Part shown: positions 29,620 through 39,210 of the stretch, one piece after another
Position numbering within the stretch: position 1 is the stretch's first letter
Layout of the letters: each line of letters begins with the position of its first letter
NCBI RefSeq assembly: GCF_947494875.1
Contig: NZ_CANLWM010000005.1
Coordinates: forward strand, 248,001 to 312,000
Length of the DNA stretch: 64,000 nucleotides
Direction of reading: 5' to 3'
Origin: an uncultured Williamsia sp.
Lineage (GTDB): Bacteria; Actinomycetota; Actinomycetes; Mycobacteriales; Mycobacteriaceae
Translations under genes and position numbers: made by a program
The notes under the pieces: model-generated
What the model saw: the letters and a program-made list of their open reading frames with translations, nothing else
The model's database searches: none
What the model was told of the DNA's origin: nothing

Positions 29620-30242
29620 CCGTCCGCGTCGATCACGTCGTCACCTCCGGCACCTTCGAGCTCGACGGGGGGAGCTGGGACGTCGACAACAACATCTGGA
29701 TCGTCGGGGACGACGACGAGGTGGTGATCATCGACGCAGCCCATTCCGCCGACCCGATCGTGGAGAAGGTCGGCGGTCGTCGGGTGCGCGCGATCGTCGC
29801 GACCCACGGCCACAACGACCACGTCACCGTCGCGCCCGAACTCTCGCAGCGTCTCGACGCCCCGGTCTTCCTGCATCCCGGCGACGACATGCTCTGGCGC
29901 GACACCCATCCCGACGCCGATCACCAGGACCTGGAGGACGGTCAGCGCGTGTCCGTCGCGGGTACCGATCTCGTCGTGATCAACACCCCCGGACACTCAC
30001 CCGGGTCGTGCTGCCTGTACCTGCCCGAGGCCGGGATCCTGTTCAGCGGCGACACGTTGTTCTCGGGTGGGCCGGGGGCCACCGGGCGCTCGTTCTCGAG
30101 CTTCCCCACGATCATCGAGTCGATCCGGGACAAGATCTTCACCCTGGACCCCGGGACCGAGGTCCGCACCGGACACGGGGACTCGACCTCGGTCGGCCAG
30201 GAGGCGCCGCACCTCGAGGAGTGGATCGCCCGCGGCAGCTGA
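29616..30242 (+). CDS. Metallo-beta-lactamase fold hydrolase (partner of mscR)
   Basis: 208 aa glyoxalase-II-like hydrolase. The metal motif HGHNDH at residues 64-69 is followed by further ligands in NTPGHSPGS and [10 protein letters not shown]. The GTG at 29616 overlaps the mscR stop (GTGA), implying coupling; M. tuberculosis has the same pair (Rv2259-Rv2260). It probably hydrolyses a mycothiol thioester or related adduct such as S-formylmycothiol; this is inference from pairing, with no direct residue evidence for substrate. Confidence 0.85.
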   Translation: MTVRVDHVVTSGTFELDGGSWDVDNNIWIVGDDDEVVIIDAAHSADPIVEKVGGRRVRAIVATHGHNDHVTVAPELSQRLDAPVFLHPGDDMLWRDTHPDADHQDLEDGQRVSVAGTDLVVINTPGHSPGSCCLYLPEAGILFSGDTLFSGGPGATGRSFSSFPTIIESIRDKIFTLDPGTEVRTGHGDSTSVGQEAPHLEEWIARGS

Positions 30243-30302
30243 GCTCGAGACGGGCTTAGGTGGGGGTGTCGGTCCCGACGGGCGGGACGCGATGGTGGCA
30301 GG

Positions 30303-30992
30303 GTGACGCGTGTGACCGTGTTCCGTCGTGCCCGTCTGCTGGTCGCCGCCGTCCTGGTGGGCGGTGTGATCGCGGGCTGCGCGCAGAGCGTCGACGGTGA
30401 ACCCGTCGCCGCGCCCAGTTCGTCGGCGACGGCCGACCTCGATCGCCTCGCGATCAGCCCGAGCGAGTTCCCGGCGGGTTATCCGGCGACGCGGCTGTCC
30501 TCGACACAGGCCGCCGACGTCCTCGCCGACCTCTCCGGTCGGCCGAACGGCGGGTCGGTCACGCCGTCGTCCTGCCTGCCGCCGCCGCTCGTCGCCGACC
30601 TGGGCTCGACCATCGTCGTCACCGGTCAGTCGACCACCGGCGGGAACCTCACGGTGGTGCTGACCCGGGCGCAGACCCCGCTCGCCGACATCGCCGACGC
30701 GATCGCGCGCTGCGGCAGCTACACCGTCGACATGGGTGCCGTCCGGTCCACGGTGCGCGCGGAGATCCTGCCGCCCGCCCCGATCGACACCCAGCAGTCG
30801 CTGGCCTTCCGCCGCACCTCCGCCTCGGGCCGGGCGCCGGTGACGGTCGCGCAGACGACCACGGTCCTCGCCGCGCAGAACGACGGCATCCGGGTCTACG
30901 CCGCGTTCGTCTCGTTCTCCGGTGCGCGGGTCGACGGCACCGCGCTCGACCAGGTCTTCACGACCGCGGTCGAGCGGTCCCGCGGCCGCTGA
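30303..30992 (+). CDS. Putative secreted lipoprotein
   Basis: 229 aa from GTG at 30303 (GTG at 30312 is an alternative). Signal peptide with a lipobox VIAGC near residue 26, then a Ser/Ala-rich linker and an alpha/beta-like domain of unknown function containing SPSEFPAGYPA and two cysteines (C88-type SSCLPPP and ARCGSYTV) that could form a disulfide. It resembles mycobacterial sensor-domain/DUF5642-type lipoproteins only loosely; I do not assign a function. Confidence 0.7.
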   Translation: MTRVTVFRRARLLVAAVLVGGVIAGCAQSVDGEPVAAPSSSATADLDRLAISPSEFPAGYPATRLSSTQAADVLADLSGRPNGGSVTPSSCLPPPLVADLGSTIVVTGQSTTGGNLTVVLTRAQTPLADIADAIARCGSYTVDMGAVRSTVRAEILPPAPIDTQQSLAFRRTSASGRAPVTVAQTTTVLAAQNDGIRVYAAFVSFSGARVDGTALDQVFTTAVERSRGR

Positions 30993-31135
30993 GGGTCTCG
31001 CCCGCACCGACACACCGGCTCCACCGCACGGCCCGCCGGCGCAGACCTATCAGCGCTGGTGCTCCTGTGCACAGACCCGTCTCCCGCGTCGCCGCCGATC
31101 CGATGCGGTCGGCCCGGTGCCGGAGGGTCTGGCGC

Positions 31136-32200
31136 ATGGACATCGACCACCACACCCTCACGCTCCACGACCCCGGCGACCTGATCGCCGCGGTCCCGCC
31201 GATGCTGGGTTTCGTCCCGGCCCGCTCCCTCGTCCTCGTCTGCTTCAGCGGGCCCGGGTCACGCCTGGGCATCACCATGCGCCACGACATGGTGCTCGAC
31301 GACGACGACGCACCCGCCGCGGTCATGTGCGACGTCGTCGACCACCTCGTGACGGTCGCGGCCCGGGAACGCGCGTCGAGCGTGGCCGCGATCGTCGTCG
31401 ACGACCGCGTCCCCGCCGACGACCCGCGATGGGAGGCGTTGATCGCCGACGTCGAGACCCGACTGGTGGACATCGACCTCGGGGTGGCACTCGCGGTGGA
31501 CGAGATCCGCAGTGGCGCACGGTGGTACGTCGTCGGTGCCCCGTCCGGACGTGGCGCCTGGACCGGCCTGCTGCCGGACCCGTCGTCGACACCGACCGCG
31601 GTCGCCCGGGCGGTCACCTCCGGTACCACCGTGCACGCGCGACGGGAGGACATGGCGGCGGCGCTGGACCCCGCGCCGCCCTGCATCGACCTCGACTGCC
31701 GCCACCACCACACCGTCGACGCGCCGTCCCGCAACGGCACACGACGGTCCGACGCGGCGCGGCTGCGATCGGTGCTCGCGCGACTCGGCCGGCGCGCGTT
31801 GTCGTGTGGCGACGTCGAGACGATCGCCGCGGCGATCGCGGTACCACGGGTCCGCGACGCGCTCCTGGCGCTCGCCGTCTCGGTGCACGCCGAGGAGGCG
31901 GGGGCGATGTGGACCGCGCTGACCCGTCGCTGTCGCGGACGCGACCGTGCCAACGCCGCGACCCTGCTGGCGCACTGGTACTACGCCCACGGAGACGGGT
32001 CGTTCGCCGGCGTCGCATTGGACGCGGCCCTCGCCGCGTTCCCGCGTCATTCGATGGCGGGTCTTCTCGACCAGTCGTTGCGGGCCGGTCTCCCGCCGTC
32101 GCTGCTGACCGGTTTGCTGACCACGTCGCACGGTGTCGCCGCCGAACTGGGCGTGCCGATGCCGCCGTCTCTGCCTGAGCTGCTCGAACCCGGTGCCTGA
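31136..32200 (+). CDS. DUF4192 protein
   Basis: 354 aa with the DUF4192 signature at the N-terminus (HDPGDLIAAVPPMLGFVPARSLVLVC). The C-terminal half is helical (ALLAHWYYAHGDGSFAGVALDAAL). Function unknown; the family is actinobacterial. The ATG at 31136 is preferred over 31067, with GGAGG 11 nt upstream. No signal peptide. It is convergent with galE, 12 bp apart. Confidence 0.85.
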   Translation: MDIDHHTLTLHDPGDLIAAVPPMLGFVPARSLVLVCFSGPGSRLGITMRHDMVLDDDDAPAAVMCDVVDHLVTVAARERASSVAAIVVDDRVPADDPRWEALIADVETRLVDIDLGVALAVDEIRSGARWYVVGAPSGRGAWTGLLPDPSSTPTAVARAVTSGTTVHARREDMAAALDPAPPCIDLDCRHHHTVDAPSRNGTRRSDAARLRSVLARLGRRALSCGDVETIAAAIAVPRVRDALLALAVSVHAEEAGAMWTALTRRCRGRDRANAATLLAHWYYAHGDGSFAGVALDAALAAFPRHSMAGLLDQSLRAGLPPSLLTGLLTTSHGVAAELGVPMPPSLPELLEPGA

Positions 32201-32212
32201 CGACGGGCCGGA

Positions 32213-33208
32213 TCAGCTGTGCGACACCGCCGCGGCGGAGTGGGCGTTGTCGCCGAGCGTGCGAATGTACTCCCATGCATCGGTGACGATCGTCGGCAGC
32301 GCGGTGTTCACCGGCTGCCACCCCAATTCGTCGATCGCCTTGTCGCTCGAGGCGATCAGGACGGCGGGATCACCGGCGCGGCGGGGTGCCTCGACGACCG
32401 GGATGTCGATCCCGGTGACCTCGCGGCAGGTCTCGATCACCTGACGTACCGAGAAACCGGCGCCGCTGCCCAGGTTGTAGACGGCGTGCCGGCCCGCGAT
32501 CGCCGCCTCGAGCGCGAGCGCGTGGGCCTGCGCGAGGTCGTGGACGTGGATGTAGTCGCGGACGGCCGTGCCGTCGTCTGTGTGGTAGTCGGTGCCGAAG
32601 ATCTTCACCGACTCGCGGTGGCCCAGCGCGGCCTGCAGAACGATCGGGATGAGGTGGGTCTCGACGCGACGGTTCTCGCCGGCGCCCTTGTACGCACCGG
32701 CGACGTTGAAGTACCGAAGGCTGATCGCGGCGAGTCCGTGCGCGACCGTGTAGGAGCTGATCGCGTGGTCGATCGCGAGCTTGGTGGCGCCATAGGGATT
32801 CGTCGGCCGCGTCGGCGCCGACTCCACGATCGGCACGGCGTCGGGCTCGCCATAGGTGGCCGCGGTCGAGGAGAAGACGAGTCGGGGAGTCCGTGTGCGA
32901 CGCATCGCCTCCAACAGCGCGAGCGACTCGACGACGTTGCCGTACCAGTACTTCTCGGGCGCCTCGACCGACTCACCCACCAGAGACTGGGCGGCGAAGT
33001 GCAGGACGCCGTCGACGTCACCGTCGCCGAGCACGTCTTCGACGACCGCGCTCACGTCGCCCTCGACGAACCGGGCGCCGTCGGGGACCGCGTCCCGGTT
33101 GCCCGTGCTGAGGTTGTCGACGACGGTCACGTCGTGTCCGGCGTCGACCATGACGCGCGCGCAGACGCTCCCGACATACCCGGCTCCACCGGTGACGAGC
33201 AGCTTCAC
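32213..33208 (-). CDS. galE: UDP-glucose 4-epimerase GalE
   Basis: Interconverts UDP-glucose and UDP-galactose, supplying galactose for the arabinogalactan of this group. 331 aa SDR enzyme: NAD motif GGAGYVG at 7-13, SSTAATYG (catalytic Ser/Thr region), and the YxxxK pair in [21 protein letters not shown] is typical of GalE. It starts 4 bp after the ideR stop, in the dtxR-galE order also known from Corynebacterium. Confidence 0.94.
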   Translation of the reverse strand: MKLLVTGGAGYVGSVCARVMVDAGHDVTVVDNLSTGNRDAVPDGARFVEGDVSAVVEDVLGDGDVDGVLHFAAQSLVGESVEAPEKYWYGNVVESLALLEAMRRTRTPRLVFSSTAATYGEPDAVPIVESAPTRPTNPYGATKLAIDHAISSYTVAHGLAAISLRYFNVAGAYKGAGENRRVETHLIPIVLQAALGHRESVKIFGTDYHTDDGTAVRDYIHVHDLAQAHALALEAAIAGRHAVYNLGSGAGFSVRQVIETCREVTGIDIPVVEAPRRAGDPAVLIASSDKAIDELGWQPVNTALPTIVTDAWEYIRTLGDNAHSAAAVSHS

Positions 33209-33212
33209 CCGG

Positions 33213-33896
33213 TCAGACCTTCTCGACCTGGACCGAGTGGGCCATCTCCGCCGACAGTCGCAGACCTTCGTGGCCGGGGGTGTTGATGGTGACCGCGCCG
33301 TGCTCGTTGGTGACCGTGACGCGCGCGTTCGGCACGACGCCGGCCTCGCGGAGCCGACTGATCAGCTCGGGGTCCTCCTGGGCGTGCTCGGACAGTCGAC
33401 GCACGATGACGGCGACGGGCTCGCCCTCGGGGAGGTCCGACAGCCGTGTGGCCGAGGCGGCCTCACCGTCGACCTCGACGCCCAGCAGATCGAGGCCGGG
33501 GATGGGGTTGCCGTACGGCGAGGTGGTCGGGTGGTCGAGCACCTCCAGCAGGCGTCGCTCGACGTTCTCGCTCATGACGTGCTCCCAGCGGCACGCCTCC
33601 GCGTGGACGTCCTCCCAGGGCATCCCGATGACGTCGACGAGGAGCCGCTCGGCCAGGCGGTGCTTGCGCATCACCGCGACGGCGAGTGACCGGCCACGGT
33701 CGGTGAGCTCCAGCTGACGGTCACCGGCGACGCGCAGCAAACCGTCACGCTCCATCCGGGCGACGGTCTGCGACACCGTGGGTCCGCTCTGCTCGAGGCG
33801 CTCGGCGATGCGCGCCCGCAGCGGCACGATCCCTTCCTCCTCGAGGTCGTAGATCGTGCGCAGGTACATCTCGGTGGTGTCCACCAGGTCGTTCAC
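33213..33896 (-). CDS. ideR: Iron-dependent regulator IdeR/DtxR
   Basis: Fe(II)-activated repressor of siderophore and iron-uptake genes. 227 aa, usual length. The N-terminal winged HTH ([21 protein letters not shown] onward; [18 protein letters not shown]) is followed by the metal-binding and dimerisation domain ([28 protein letters not shown], with the Cys/His/Glu ligands) and a C-terminal SH3-like domain. GTG at 33896 with GGAGGAAA upstream is the family start; the longer ORF to 34079 overlaps the divergent acuC start. Confidence 0.95.
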   Translation of the reverse strand: MNDLVDTTEMYLRTIYDLEEEGIVPLRARIAERLEQSGPTVSQTVARMERDGLLRVAGDRQLELTDRGRSLAVAVMRKHRLAERLLVDVIGMPWEDVHAEACRWEHVMSENVERRLLEVLDHPTTSPYGNPIPGLDLLGVEVDGEAASATRLSDLPEGEPVAVIVRRLSEHAQEDPELISRLREAGVVPNARVTVTNEHGAVTINTPGHEGLRLSAEMAHSVQVEKV

Positions 33897-34026
33897 GATG
33901 CGATTTCCTCCGTCGCCGTCCCGGCGCCGCACGTCGTGGCGCGACACGTTCTCGCACCACAGGCTACCTTCTCGACCTCGGCCCACGGGGGTCCGCGGGC
34001 CGTCCTGCGCGCCGTACGCTGACCCC

Positions 34027-35334
34027 ATGACCACCCCTGCCGACGCCACGGGCGCGGCGGCCGGACCACAGGACGACACCCTCGTCGTGTGGGGGGAAGA
34101 CCTGCTGGCCTACCGCTGGACACCCACGCACCCGATGAATCCGATCCGCCTGGCGTTGACCATCGGTCTCGCACGGGGACTCGGCGTGCTGGACGGCGTC
34201 ACCACCCATGCCCCCTCCGCCGCCGACGACGACCTGTTGCGGACGGTGCACCGCAGCGAGTACATCGCCGCGGTGCGAGAGGCGGGGCAGGCCGCGGCAG
34301 GGCACCCGCCGCCCGGCTGGTCGTCGACGGTCGCCGAACGCATCTTCGGCCTCGGCACCACCGACAACCCGATCTTCGGGTCCATGCACGACGCGGCCTC
34401 GTTGATCGTCGGCGGCACCGTGGCGGCCGCGGACGCGATCGCCCGCGGGACGGCCCGGCGTGCGGTGAACATCGGCGGTGGCATGCATCACGCGTTCGCC
34501 GGCCGGGCGTCGGGGTTCTGCATCTACAACGACTGCTCGGTCGCGATCGGCCGACTGCTCGACGCCGGGTTCGACCGGATCGCCTACATCGACATCGACG
34601 CCCACCACGGTGATGGAGTACAGCGACGGTTCGCCGCGGACCCTCGGGTGCTCACCGTCTCGGTGCACCAACACCCGTCGACTCTCTTCCCGGGTACCGG
34701 GTACCCCGATGAGGTCGGTGACGGCGACGCCGGTGGCACCTCGGTCAACCTGGCACTCCCGCCGTCGACGCCGGACCGGTTGTGGCTGAGGGCGTTATAC
34801 GCCGTCGTCCCGTCGGTCGTCGCCGACTTCGGCCCGCAGGTGATCGTGTCGCAGTGCGGTGTCGACAGCCATCGCGCCGACCCGCTGACAGACATGCACC
34901 TCACGGTCGACGGCCAGCGGGCGGCCATGCGCGCCATGCGGGACCTCGCCGACGAGCACTGCGACGGTCGGTGGCTGGCCGTCGGCGGTGGCGGGTACGG
35001 CGTCGTCGACGTGGTGCCGCGGAGCTGGACGCATCTGCTCGCCGTCGCCCTCGACCGCGACGTCGACCCGGCGACGCCGACGCCGGTCGACTGGCAGGAG
35101 TCGGCGGCGCAGGCCGCGCAGACCGTCGCGGCCGACTTCGCCACCGACGTGAGGGTCGACACGATGGGCGACGGCGGATGCGTCGACTTCGACCGCTGGG
35201 AGGGCAACTGGGGGCAGCAGGCCCCCGAGGGTGTCCCGGCGCACCTGCAGCAGGCGACCGACGCCGCGATCATGGCGACCCGCTCGGCGGTGTTCCCCCT
35301 GCGCGGGCTCGACCCGGGGGATCCGCGTGACTGA
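34027..35334 (+). CDS. acuC: AcuC-type histone deacetylase family protein
   Basis: Zinc-dependent lysine deacetylase of the arginase/HDAC superfamily, 435 aa. Catalytic region GGGMHHAFAGRASGFCIYND, with metal ligands in YIDIDAHHGDGVQ and later SQCGVDSHRADPL. In Bacillus, AcuC reverses acetylation of acetyl-CoA synthetase by AcuA. Here it is followed, with an 8-nt overlap, by a GNAT-acyl-CoA-synthetase fusion, suggesting an acetylation/deacetylation pair. The ATG at 34027 begins MTTPADATG. Divergent from ideR. Confidence 0.88.
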   Translation: MTTPADATGAAAGPQDDTLVVWGEDLLAYRWTPTHPMNPIRLALTIGLARGLGVLDGVTTHAPSAADDDLLRTVHRSEYIAAVREAGQAAAGHPPPGWSSTVAERIFGLGTTDNPIFGSMHDAASLIVGGTVAAADAIARGTARRAVNIGGGMHHAFAGRASGFCIYNDCSVAIGRLLDAGFDRIAYIDIDAHHGDGVQRRFAADPRVLTVSVHQHPSTLFPGTGYPDEVGDGDAGGTSVNLALPPSTPDRLWLRALYAVVPSVVADFGPQVIVSQCGVDSHRADPLTDMHLTVDGQRAAMRAMRDLADEHCDGRWLAVGGGGYGVVDVVPRSWTHLLAVALDRDVDPATPTPVDWQESAAQAAQTVAADFATDVRVDTMGDGGCVDFDRWEGNWGQQAPEGVPAHLQQATDAAIMATRSAVFPLRGLDPGDPRD

Positions 35335-38050
35335 CGCGAGCGCGTCGCGCACGTCCGACGGCGACGACGCGTCGTCCCGTCGGCCGGACACCGGCGCCCC
35401 GTTCCCGCGGCACTGGAGCGCCGACGTCCTCGCCTCCGACGGCGGCACGGTGCACCTGCGGCCCATCTCGCCGTCCGACGGCGACCGTGTGGTCGCCTTC
35501 CACTCCGGGCTGTCCGAACGGACGCGGTACATGCGGTGGTTCGGTCCCTACCCGGAGATGTCCGCGCGTGACGTCGCGCACATGACCGGCGTCGACCACC
35601 ACGACCGGGTCGCGCTGGTGGCGGTCCTCGGCGGCCGGATCATCGCGGTCGGCATCTACGAGAGTCTCGCCGCCTCGGGTCGTCCCGAGGCCGCGGAGGT
35701 CGCGTTCGTCGTCGCCGACGACCACCAGGGGCGGGGGCTGGGCACGGTGTTGCTCGAGCACCTCGCCGGTGCCGCCGCCGAGAACGGCTTCACTCTCTTC
35801 GAGGCGGAGGTGCTGGCCGAGAACCGCGCGATGCTGTCGGTCTTCCGCGACGCCGGCTACCAACTGAGCCGGAGCTTCGACGGGTCGACGGTGCACGTCG
35901 AGTTCGCGATCGACCCGACCGATGCGCTGCTCGCGGTCCGCAACGCCCGCGAGCTCGGTTCGGAGGCCCGCAGCGTCGCCAACCTGCTCCGACCCGACTC
36001 GGTCGCGATCATCGGCGCGTCCACCGACCCCGGCAAGGTCGGAAACGCCCTGCTGGCCAACGTGATCGCCGGCGGCTTCCGCGGTCCGGTGTTCCCCGTG
36101 AACGCCGAGGCCCGTGCCGTGCGCGGTATCCGCAGCTACCCGTCGGTGCGCGACATCCCCGACCCGGTCGACCTCGCGATCGTCGCCGTCCCCGCCGAGA
36201 ACGTCGGCGACGTGCTGCAGGACTGTCTGGCCAAGAACGTGAAGACGATGGTCGTCGTGTCGGCGGGCTTCGCGGAGTCCGGTGCGGCCGGGGCGCTCGC
36301 CCAGCGCACGCTGGTGCACGAGATCCGCGCGCACGGGATGCGACTGGTCGGGCCGAACGCGTTGGGGGTCATAAACACCGATCCCGAGATCGCCCTCAAC
36401 GCGACGCTCGCGCCGCGCGTCCCCGGACGCGGCCGGGTGGGGTTCTTCTGCCAGTCCGGGGCCCTGGGCATCGCGATCCTCGACACCGCGGCCCGACGTC
36501 AGCTGGGGTTGTCGACGTTCGTATCCGCGGGCAACCGGGCCGATCTGTCCGGCAACGACCTGCTGCAGTACTGGGACGCCGACGACGCGACCGACGTGAT
36601 CCTGTTGTACCTCGAGAGCTTCGGCAACCCGCGCAAGTTCTCCCGGCTCGCGCGGCGGGTGTCGCGCAACAAGCCGATCATCGCTGTGAAGGCCGGACGG
36701 ACCGCGGTCGCGCCCTCCCAGATCCGCAGCGACTCGGGCATCGACGACGAGAGCGCGCGCGCCGTGCTCGAACAGTCCGGTGTCATCCAGGTCGACACCA
36801 TCGCCGACCTCTTCGACTGCGCGACCGTGCTCGCGCATCAGCCGCTGCCGACCGGACCGCGCGTGGCGGTGGTGGGCAACTCGACGGTGCTCGGCGTGCT
36901 CGCGGCGAGCGCGGGGGAGCCGTTCGGGCTCACGGTCGTCGCACAGACCGACCTCGGTCCCGGCGCCGGCGTCGACGAGTTCGGCGCAGCCGTGCGCGCC
37001 GCGACCGGCGACGAGGGTGTCGACGCGGTCATCGCCGTGTTCGTGCCACCCGTGGCGGTCGGGGCCGAGGCCTACGCGCGGGCACTGGTCGCCGCCACGC
37101 GCGACTGCGGGAAGACCGTGGTGTCGACGTTCCTCGGCGTCGAGGGCATCCCGGACGCGCTGACCGTCCACGACGAGGACGGGGTGACCGGTCGCGGGTC
37201 GGTGCCGTCCTACCCGGGACCCGAGCGGGCCGCCGCCGCGGTCGGCCGGGCATGGCGCTACGCGCGGTGGCGGGCCCGTCCCGAGTCCGACGTCGAACGT
37301 CCCGACGGTCTCGACGTCGACCGCGCGCGGGCACTGGTCGCCGCGGAGTGGGGTGCGTCCGTCGGGCACGGCGACGACACCCGCGTCCTCGACGAGGTCA
37401 CCTCGGCGGAGCTGCTGCGGTGCTACGGCATCGAGGTCGCACCGTTCCGCACCGTCACGTCGGCCGACGAGGCGGTGGCCGCCGCAGACGAACTCGGCTA
37501 CCCGGTGGTGGTGAAGGCCGTCACCGCGGCATGGCGCGGTCGGCTCGACGGCGAGGGTGCCCGGCTGGACCTGCCCGGCCCCGACGCGGTCCGCGCCGCG
37601 TTCCACGACCTGTCCCAGTTGACCGGGGAGCGCTCGCTGCACGTGCAGCAGATGGCCCCCCGCGGCGTGCCCGTCGTCATCCGCGTCCGCGACGACGCGT
37701 CGCTGGGCTCGCTGATCTCGTTCGGCCTCGCCGGACCCACCTTCGAGCTCCTCGGCGACCACGCGCACCGCGCGGTCCCGCTCACCGCGGTCGACGCCGA
37801 CGAACTCCTCATCGCACCGCGCGCGGCGCCGCTGCTGACCGGCTTCCGCGGTCAACTGGCGGCGGACCGCCCGGCGATCCGCGGCCTGCTCGTGCGCGTG
37901 TCCGCACTCGCCGACGACCTGCCCGAGGTGCGCGAACTCGCACTGGACCCGGTGCTCGCGGCACACGACGGCGCCACCGTCCTCTCGGGACGGATACGCC
38001 TCGGCCCGGTGCCGTCGAGGACGGACACCGGGCCGAGACGACTGAGCTGA
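35327..38050 (+). CDS. GNAT acetyltransferase fused to NDP-forming acyl-CoA synthetase (Pat/PatA-like)
   Basis: 907 aa. N-terminal GNAT domain (~35-200) with acetyl-CoA-binding motif A around DDHQGRGLGTVLLEHLA; CoA-binding Rossmann domain (~220-320; SVAIIGASTDPGKVGNALL); succinyl-CoA-synthetase-like domains (GFFCQSGALGIAILD); C-terminal ATP-grasp region (~690-900; ELLRCYGIEVAPF; GYPVVVKAV). The order is GNAT first, as in Streptomyces PatA and opposite to Salmonella Pat. Likely a protein lysine acetyltransferase; the synthetase half may be regulatory. The GTG at 35327 overlaps acuC by 8 nt. Confidence 0.87.
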   Translation: MTDASASRTSDGDDASSRRPDTGAPFPRHWSADVLASDGGTVHLRPISPSDGDRVVAFHSGLSERTRYMRWFGPYPEMSARDVAHMTGVDHHDRVALVAVLGGRIIAVGIYESLAASGRPEAAEVAFVVADDHQGRGLGTVLLEHLAGAAAENGFTLFEAEVLAENRAMLSVFRDAGYQLSRSFDGSTVHVEFAIDPTDALLAVRNARELGSEARSVANLLRPDSVAIIGASTDPGKVGNALLANVIAGGFRGPVFPVNAEARAVRGIRSYPSVRDIPDPVDLAIVAVPAENVGDVLQDCLAKNVKTMVVVSAGFAESGAAGALAQRTLVHEIRAHGMRLVGPNALGVINTDPEIALNATLAPRVPGRGRVGFFCQSGALGIAILDTAARRQLGLSTFVSAGNRADLSGNDLLQYWDADDATDVILLYLESFGNPRKFSRLARRVSRNKPIIAVKAGRTAVAPSQIRSDSGIDDESARAVLEQSGVIQVDTIADLFDCATVLAHQPLPTGPRVAVVGNSTVLGVLAASAGEPFGLTVVAQTDLGPGAGVDEFGAAVRAATGDEGVDAVIAVFVPPVAVGAEAYARALVAATRDCGKTVVSTFLGVEGIPDALTVHDEDGVTGRGSVPSYPGPERAAAAVGRAWRYARWRARPESDVERPDGLDVDRARALVAAEWGASVGHGDDTRVLDEVTSAELLRCYGIEVAPFRTVTSADEAVAAADELGYPVVVKAVTAAWRGRLDGEGARLDLPGPDAVRAAFHDLSQLTGERSLHVQQMAPRGVPVVIRVRDDASLGSLISFGLAGPTFELLGDHAHRAVPLTAVDADELLIAPRAAPLLTGFRGQLAADRPAIRGLLVRVSALADDLPEVRELALDPVLAAHDGATVLSGRIRLGPVPSRTDTGPRRLS
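38001..38036 (+). terminator. Terminator-like hairpin within the 3' end of the GNAT-synthetase gene
   Basis: Arms 38001-38016 and 38020-38036 pair over ~16 bp with a single bulged base and a 3-nt loop GAG, just inside the last codons. It could terminate transcription of either strand between the convergent gene and sigB. Confidence 0.5.
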
Positions 38051-38071
38051 TCGCTCCGCGATCGGACGACT

Positions 38072-38089
38072 CAGCTGATCGGTCAGCTG
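38072..38089. terminator. Small inverted repeat at the sigB stop
   Basis: Perfect 7-bp arms CAGCTGA / TCAGCTG with a TCGG tetraloop-like spacer, overlapping the sigB stop codon. A short stem, possibly a weak terminator for sigB. Confidence 0.35.
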
Positions 38090-39072
38090 GCGTAGGCGCG
38101 CAGACGATCCGCGCGATCGCCCTGACGCAGCTTCACCATGACCTCGCGCTCGATCTGACGCACCCGCTCGCGCGACAGGCCGAACAGGCGGCCGATCTGG
38201 TCGAGGGTGCGGGGCTGTCCGTCGTCGAGACCGAACCGCAGGCGGATCACCTGCTGCTCGCGCTCGTCGAGGGTCGACAGCACCGACCGGACGTCGGTGT
38301 GCAGGAGCCCGGCGATGACCGCGCTCTCCGCCGACGTGGCCTCGGCGTCCTCGATGAAGTCGCCGAGCGGCGCCTCCTCGTCGGACCCGACCGGCATGTC
38401 CAGGCTCACCGGGTCGCGGCTGTGGTCGAGCAGATCGGCGATCTTCTCGGCCGGGATGCCGGACTCGGCGGCCAGCTCGTCGTCGGTCGCCTCACGTCCG
38501 AGCTGCTGGTGGAGCTCACGCTTGATGCGGGCCAGCTTGTTCACCTGCTCGACGAGGTGGACGGGCAGACGGATGGTGCGGCTCTGATCGGCCATGCCGC
38601 GGGTGATCGCCTGACGGATCCACCAGGTGGCGTAGGTCGAGAACTTGAAGCCCTTGGCGTAGTCGAACTTCTCCATCGCACGGATCAGCCCGAGGTTGCC
38701 CTCCTGGATGAGGTCCAGGAGCGGCATGCCGCGGCCGGTGTAGCGCTTCGCCAGCGACACGACGAGGCGCAGGTTCGCCTCGAGCAGATGCGCCCGGGCC
38801 GACTCACCCTCCCGCACCAGCTGCGCCAGATCGCGCTTCTTCGTGGCGGACAGACGCTTCTTGGTCGCCAGGACGTGCTTGGCGTAGAGGCCGACCTCGA
38901 TGGCCTTGGCCAGCTCGACCTCCTGCTCGGCGTTCAACAGGGCCGTGCGGCCGATCCCGTTCAGGTAGACACGGACCAGGTCGGCGGCGGGGCTCTGCGC
39001 GTCGAGGTCGGCGTCGGTCATCTGCGGGCGCGGCGTGTCCGACGGGCGGGTCGGAGCGGTGGTGCTGGGCAT
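38083..39072 (-). CDS. sigB: RNA polymerase sigma factor SigB
   Basis: Group 2 (principal-like, stress-linked) sigma factor, 329 aa, short N-terminus lacking region 1.1. Region 1.2 [20 protein letters not shown]; region 2 [16 protein letters not shown] and [22 protein letters not shown] with [10 protein letters not shown]; region 3; region 4 [23 protein letters not shown]. The much longer SigA is ~8 kb away in the same orientation, as in M. tuberculosis. The ATG at 39072 has a GAGGAGG ribosome binding site. An ECF-type promoter is seen upstream. Confidence 0.95.
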   Translation of the reverse strand: MPSTTAPTRPSDTPRPQMTDADLDAQSPAADLVRVYLNGIGRTALLNAEQEVELAKAIEVGLYAKHVLATKKRLSATKKRDLAQLVREGESARAHLLEANLRLVVSLAKRYTGRGMPLLDLIQEGNLGLIRAMEKFDYAKGFKFSTYATWWIRQAITRGMADQSRTIRLPVHLVEQVNKLARIKRELHQQLGREATDDELAAESGIPAEKIADLLDHSRDPVSLDMPVGSDEEAPLGDFIEDAEATSAESAVIAGLLHTDVRSVLSTLDEREQQVIRLRFGLDDGQPRTLDQIGRLFGLSRERVRQIEREVMVKLRQGDRADRLRAYAS

Positions 39073-39110
39073 TGCGGCCTCCTCGCGAGCGTGGCGTCTT
39101 CACCCGGTAC

Positions 39111-39138
39111 AACGGCATGCGGGTCGCAAATAGTTCCC
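39111..39138 (-). promoter_or_regulatory. Candidate ECF (SigE/SigH-type) promoter for sigB
   Basis: On the minus strand, GGGAAC (39133-39138) and CGTT (39111-39114) are separated by 18 nt, resembling the GGGAAC...CGTT elements used by SigE/SigH-type factors. It ends ~39 bp before the sigB ATG. Mycobacterial sigB is known to be under ECF control. Confidence 0.5.
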
Positions 39139-39210
39139 GGAAAGGTTGTTCACTTTCCCGATCGGCGAGGCTCTGACCAGCGCGGATTCCGAGCCCGATC
39201 TGAGAAGTTC

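Noticed and set aside
30254-30262. TTAGGT half-site as an iron box
   Set aside because: Only a half-site, with no second arm matching the IdeR/DtxR consensus, and located between genes not known to be iron-controlled.
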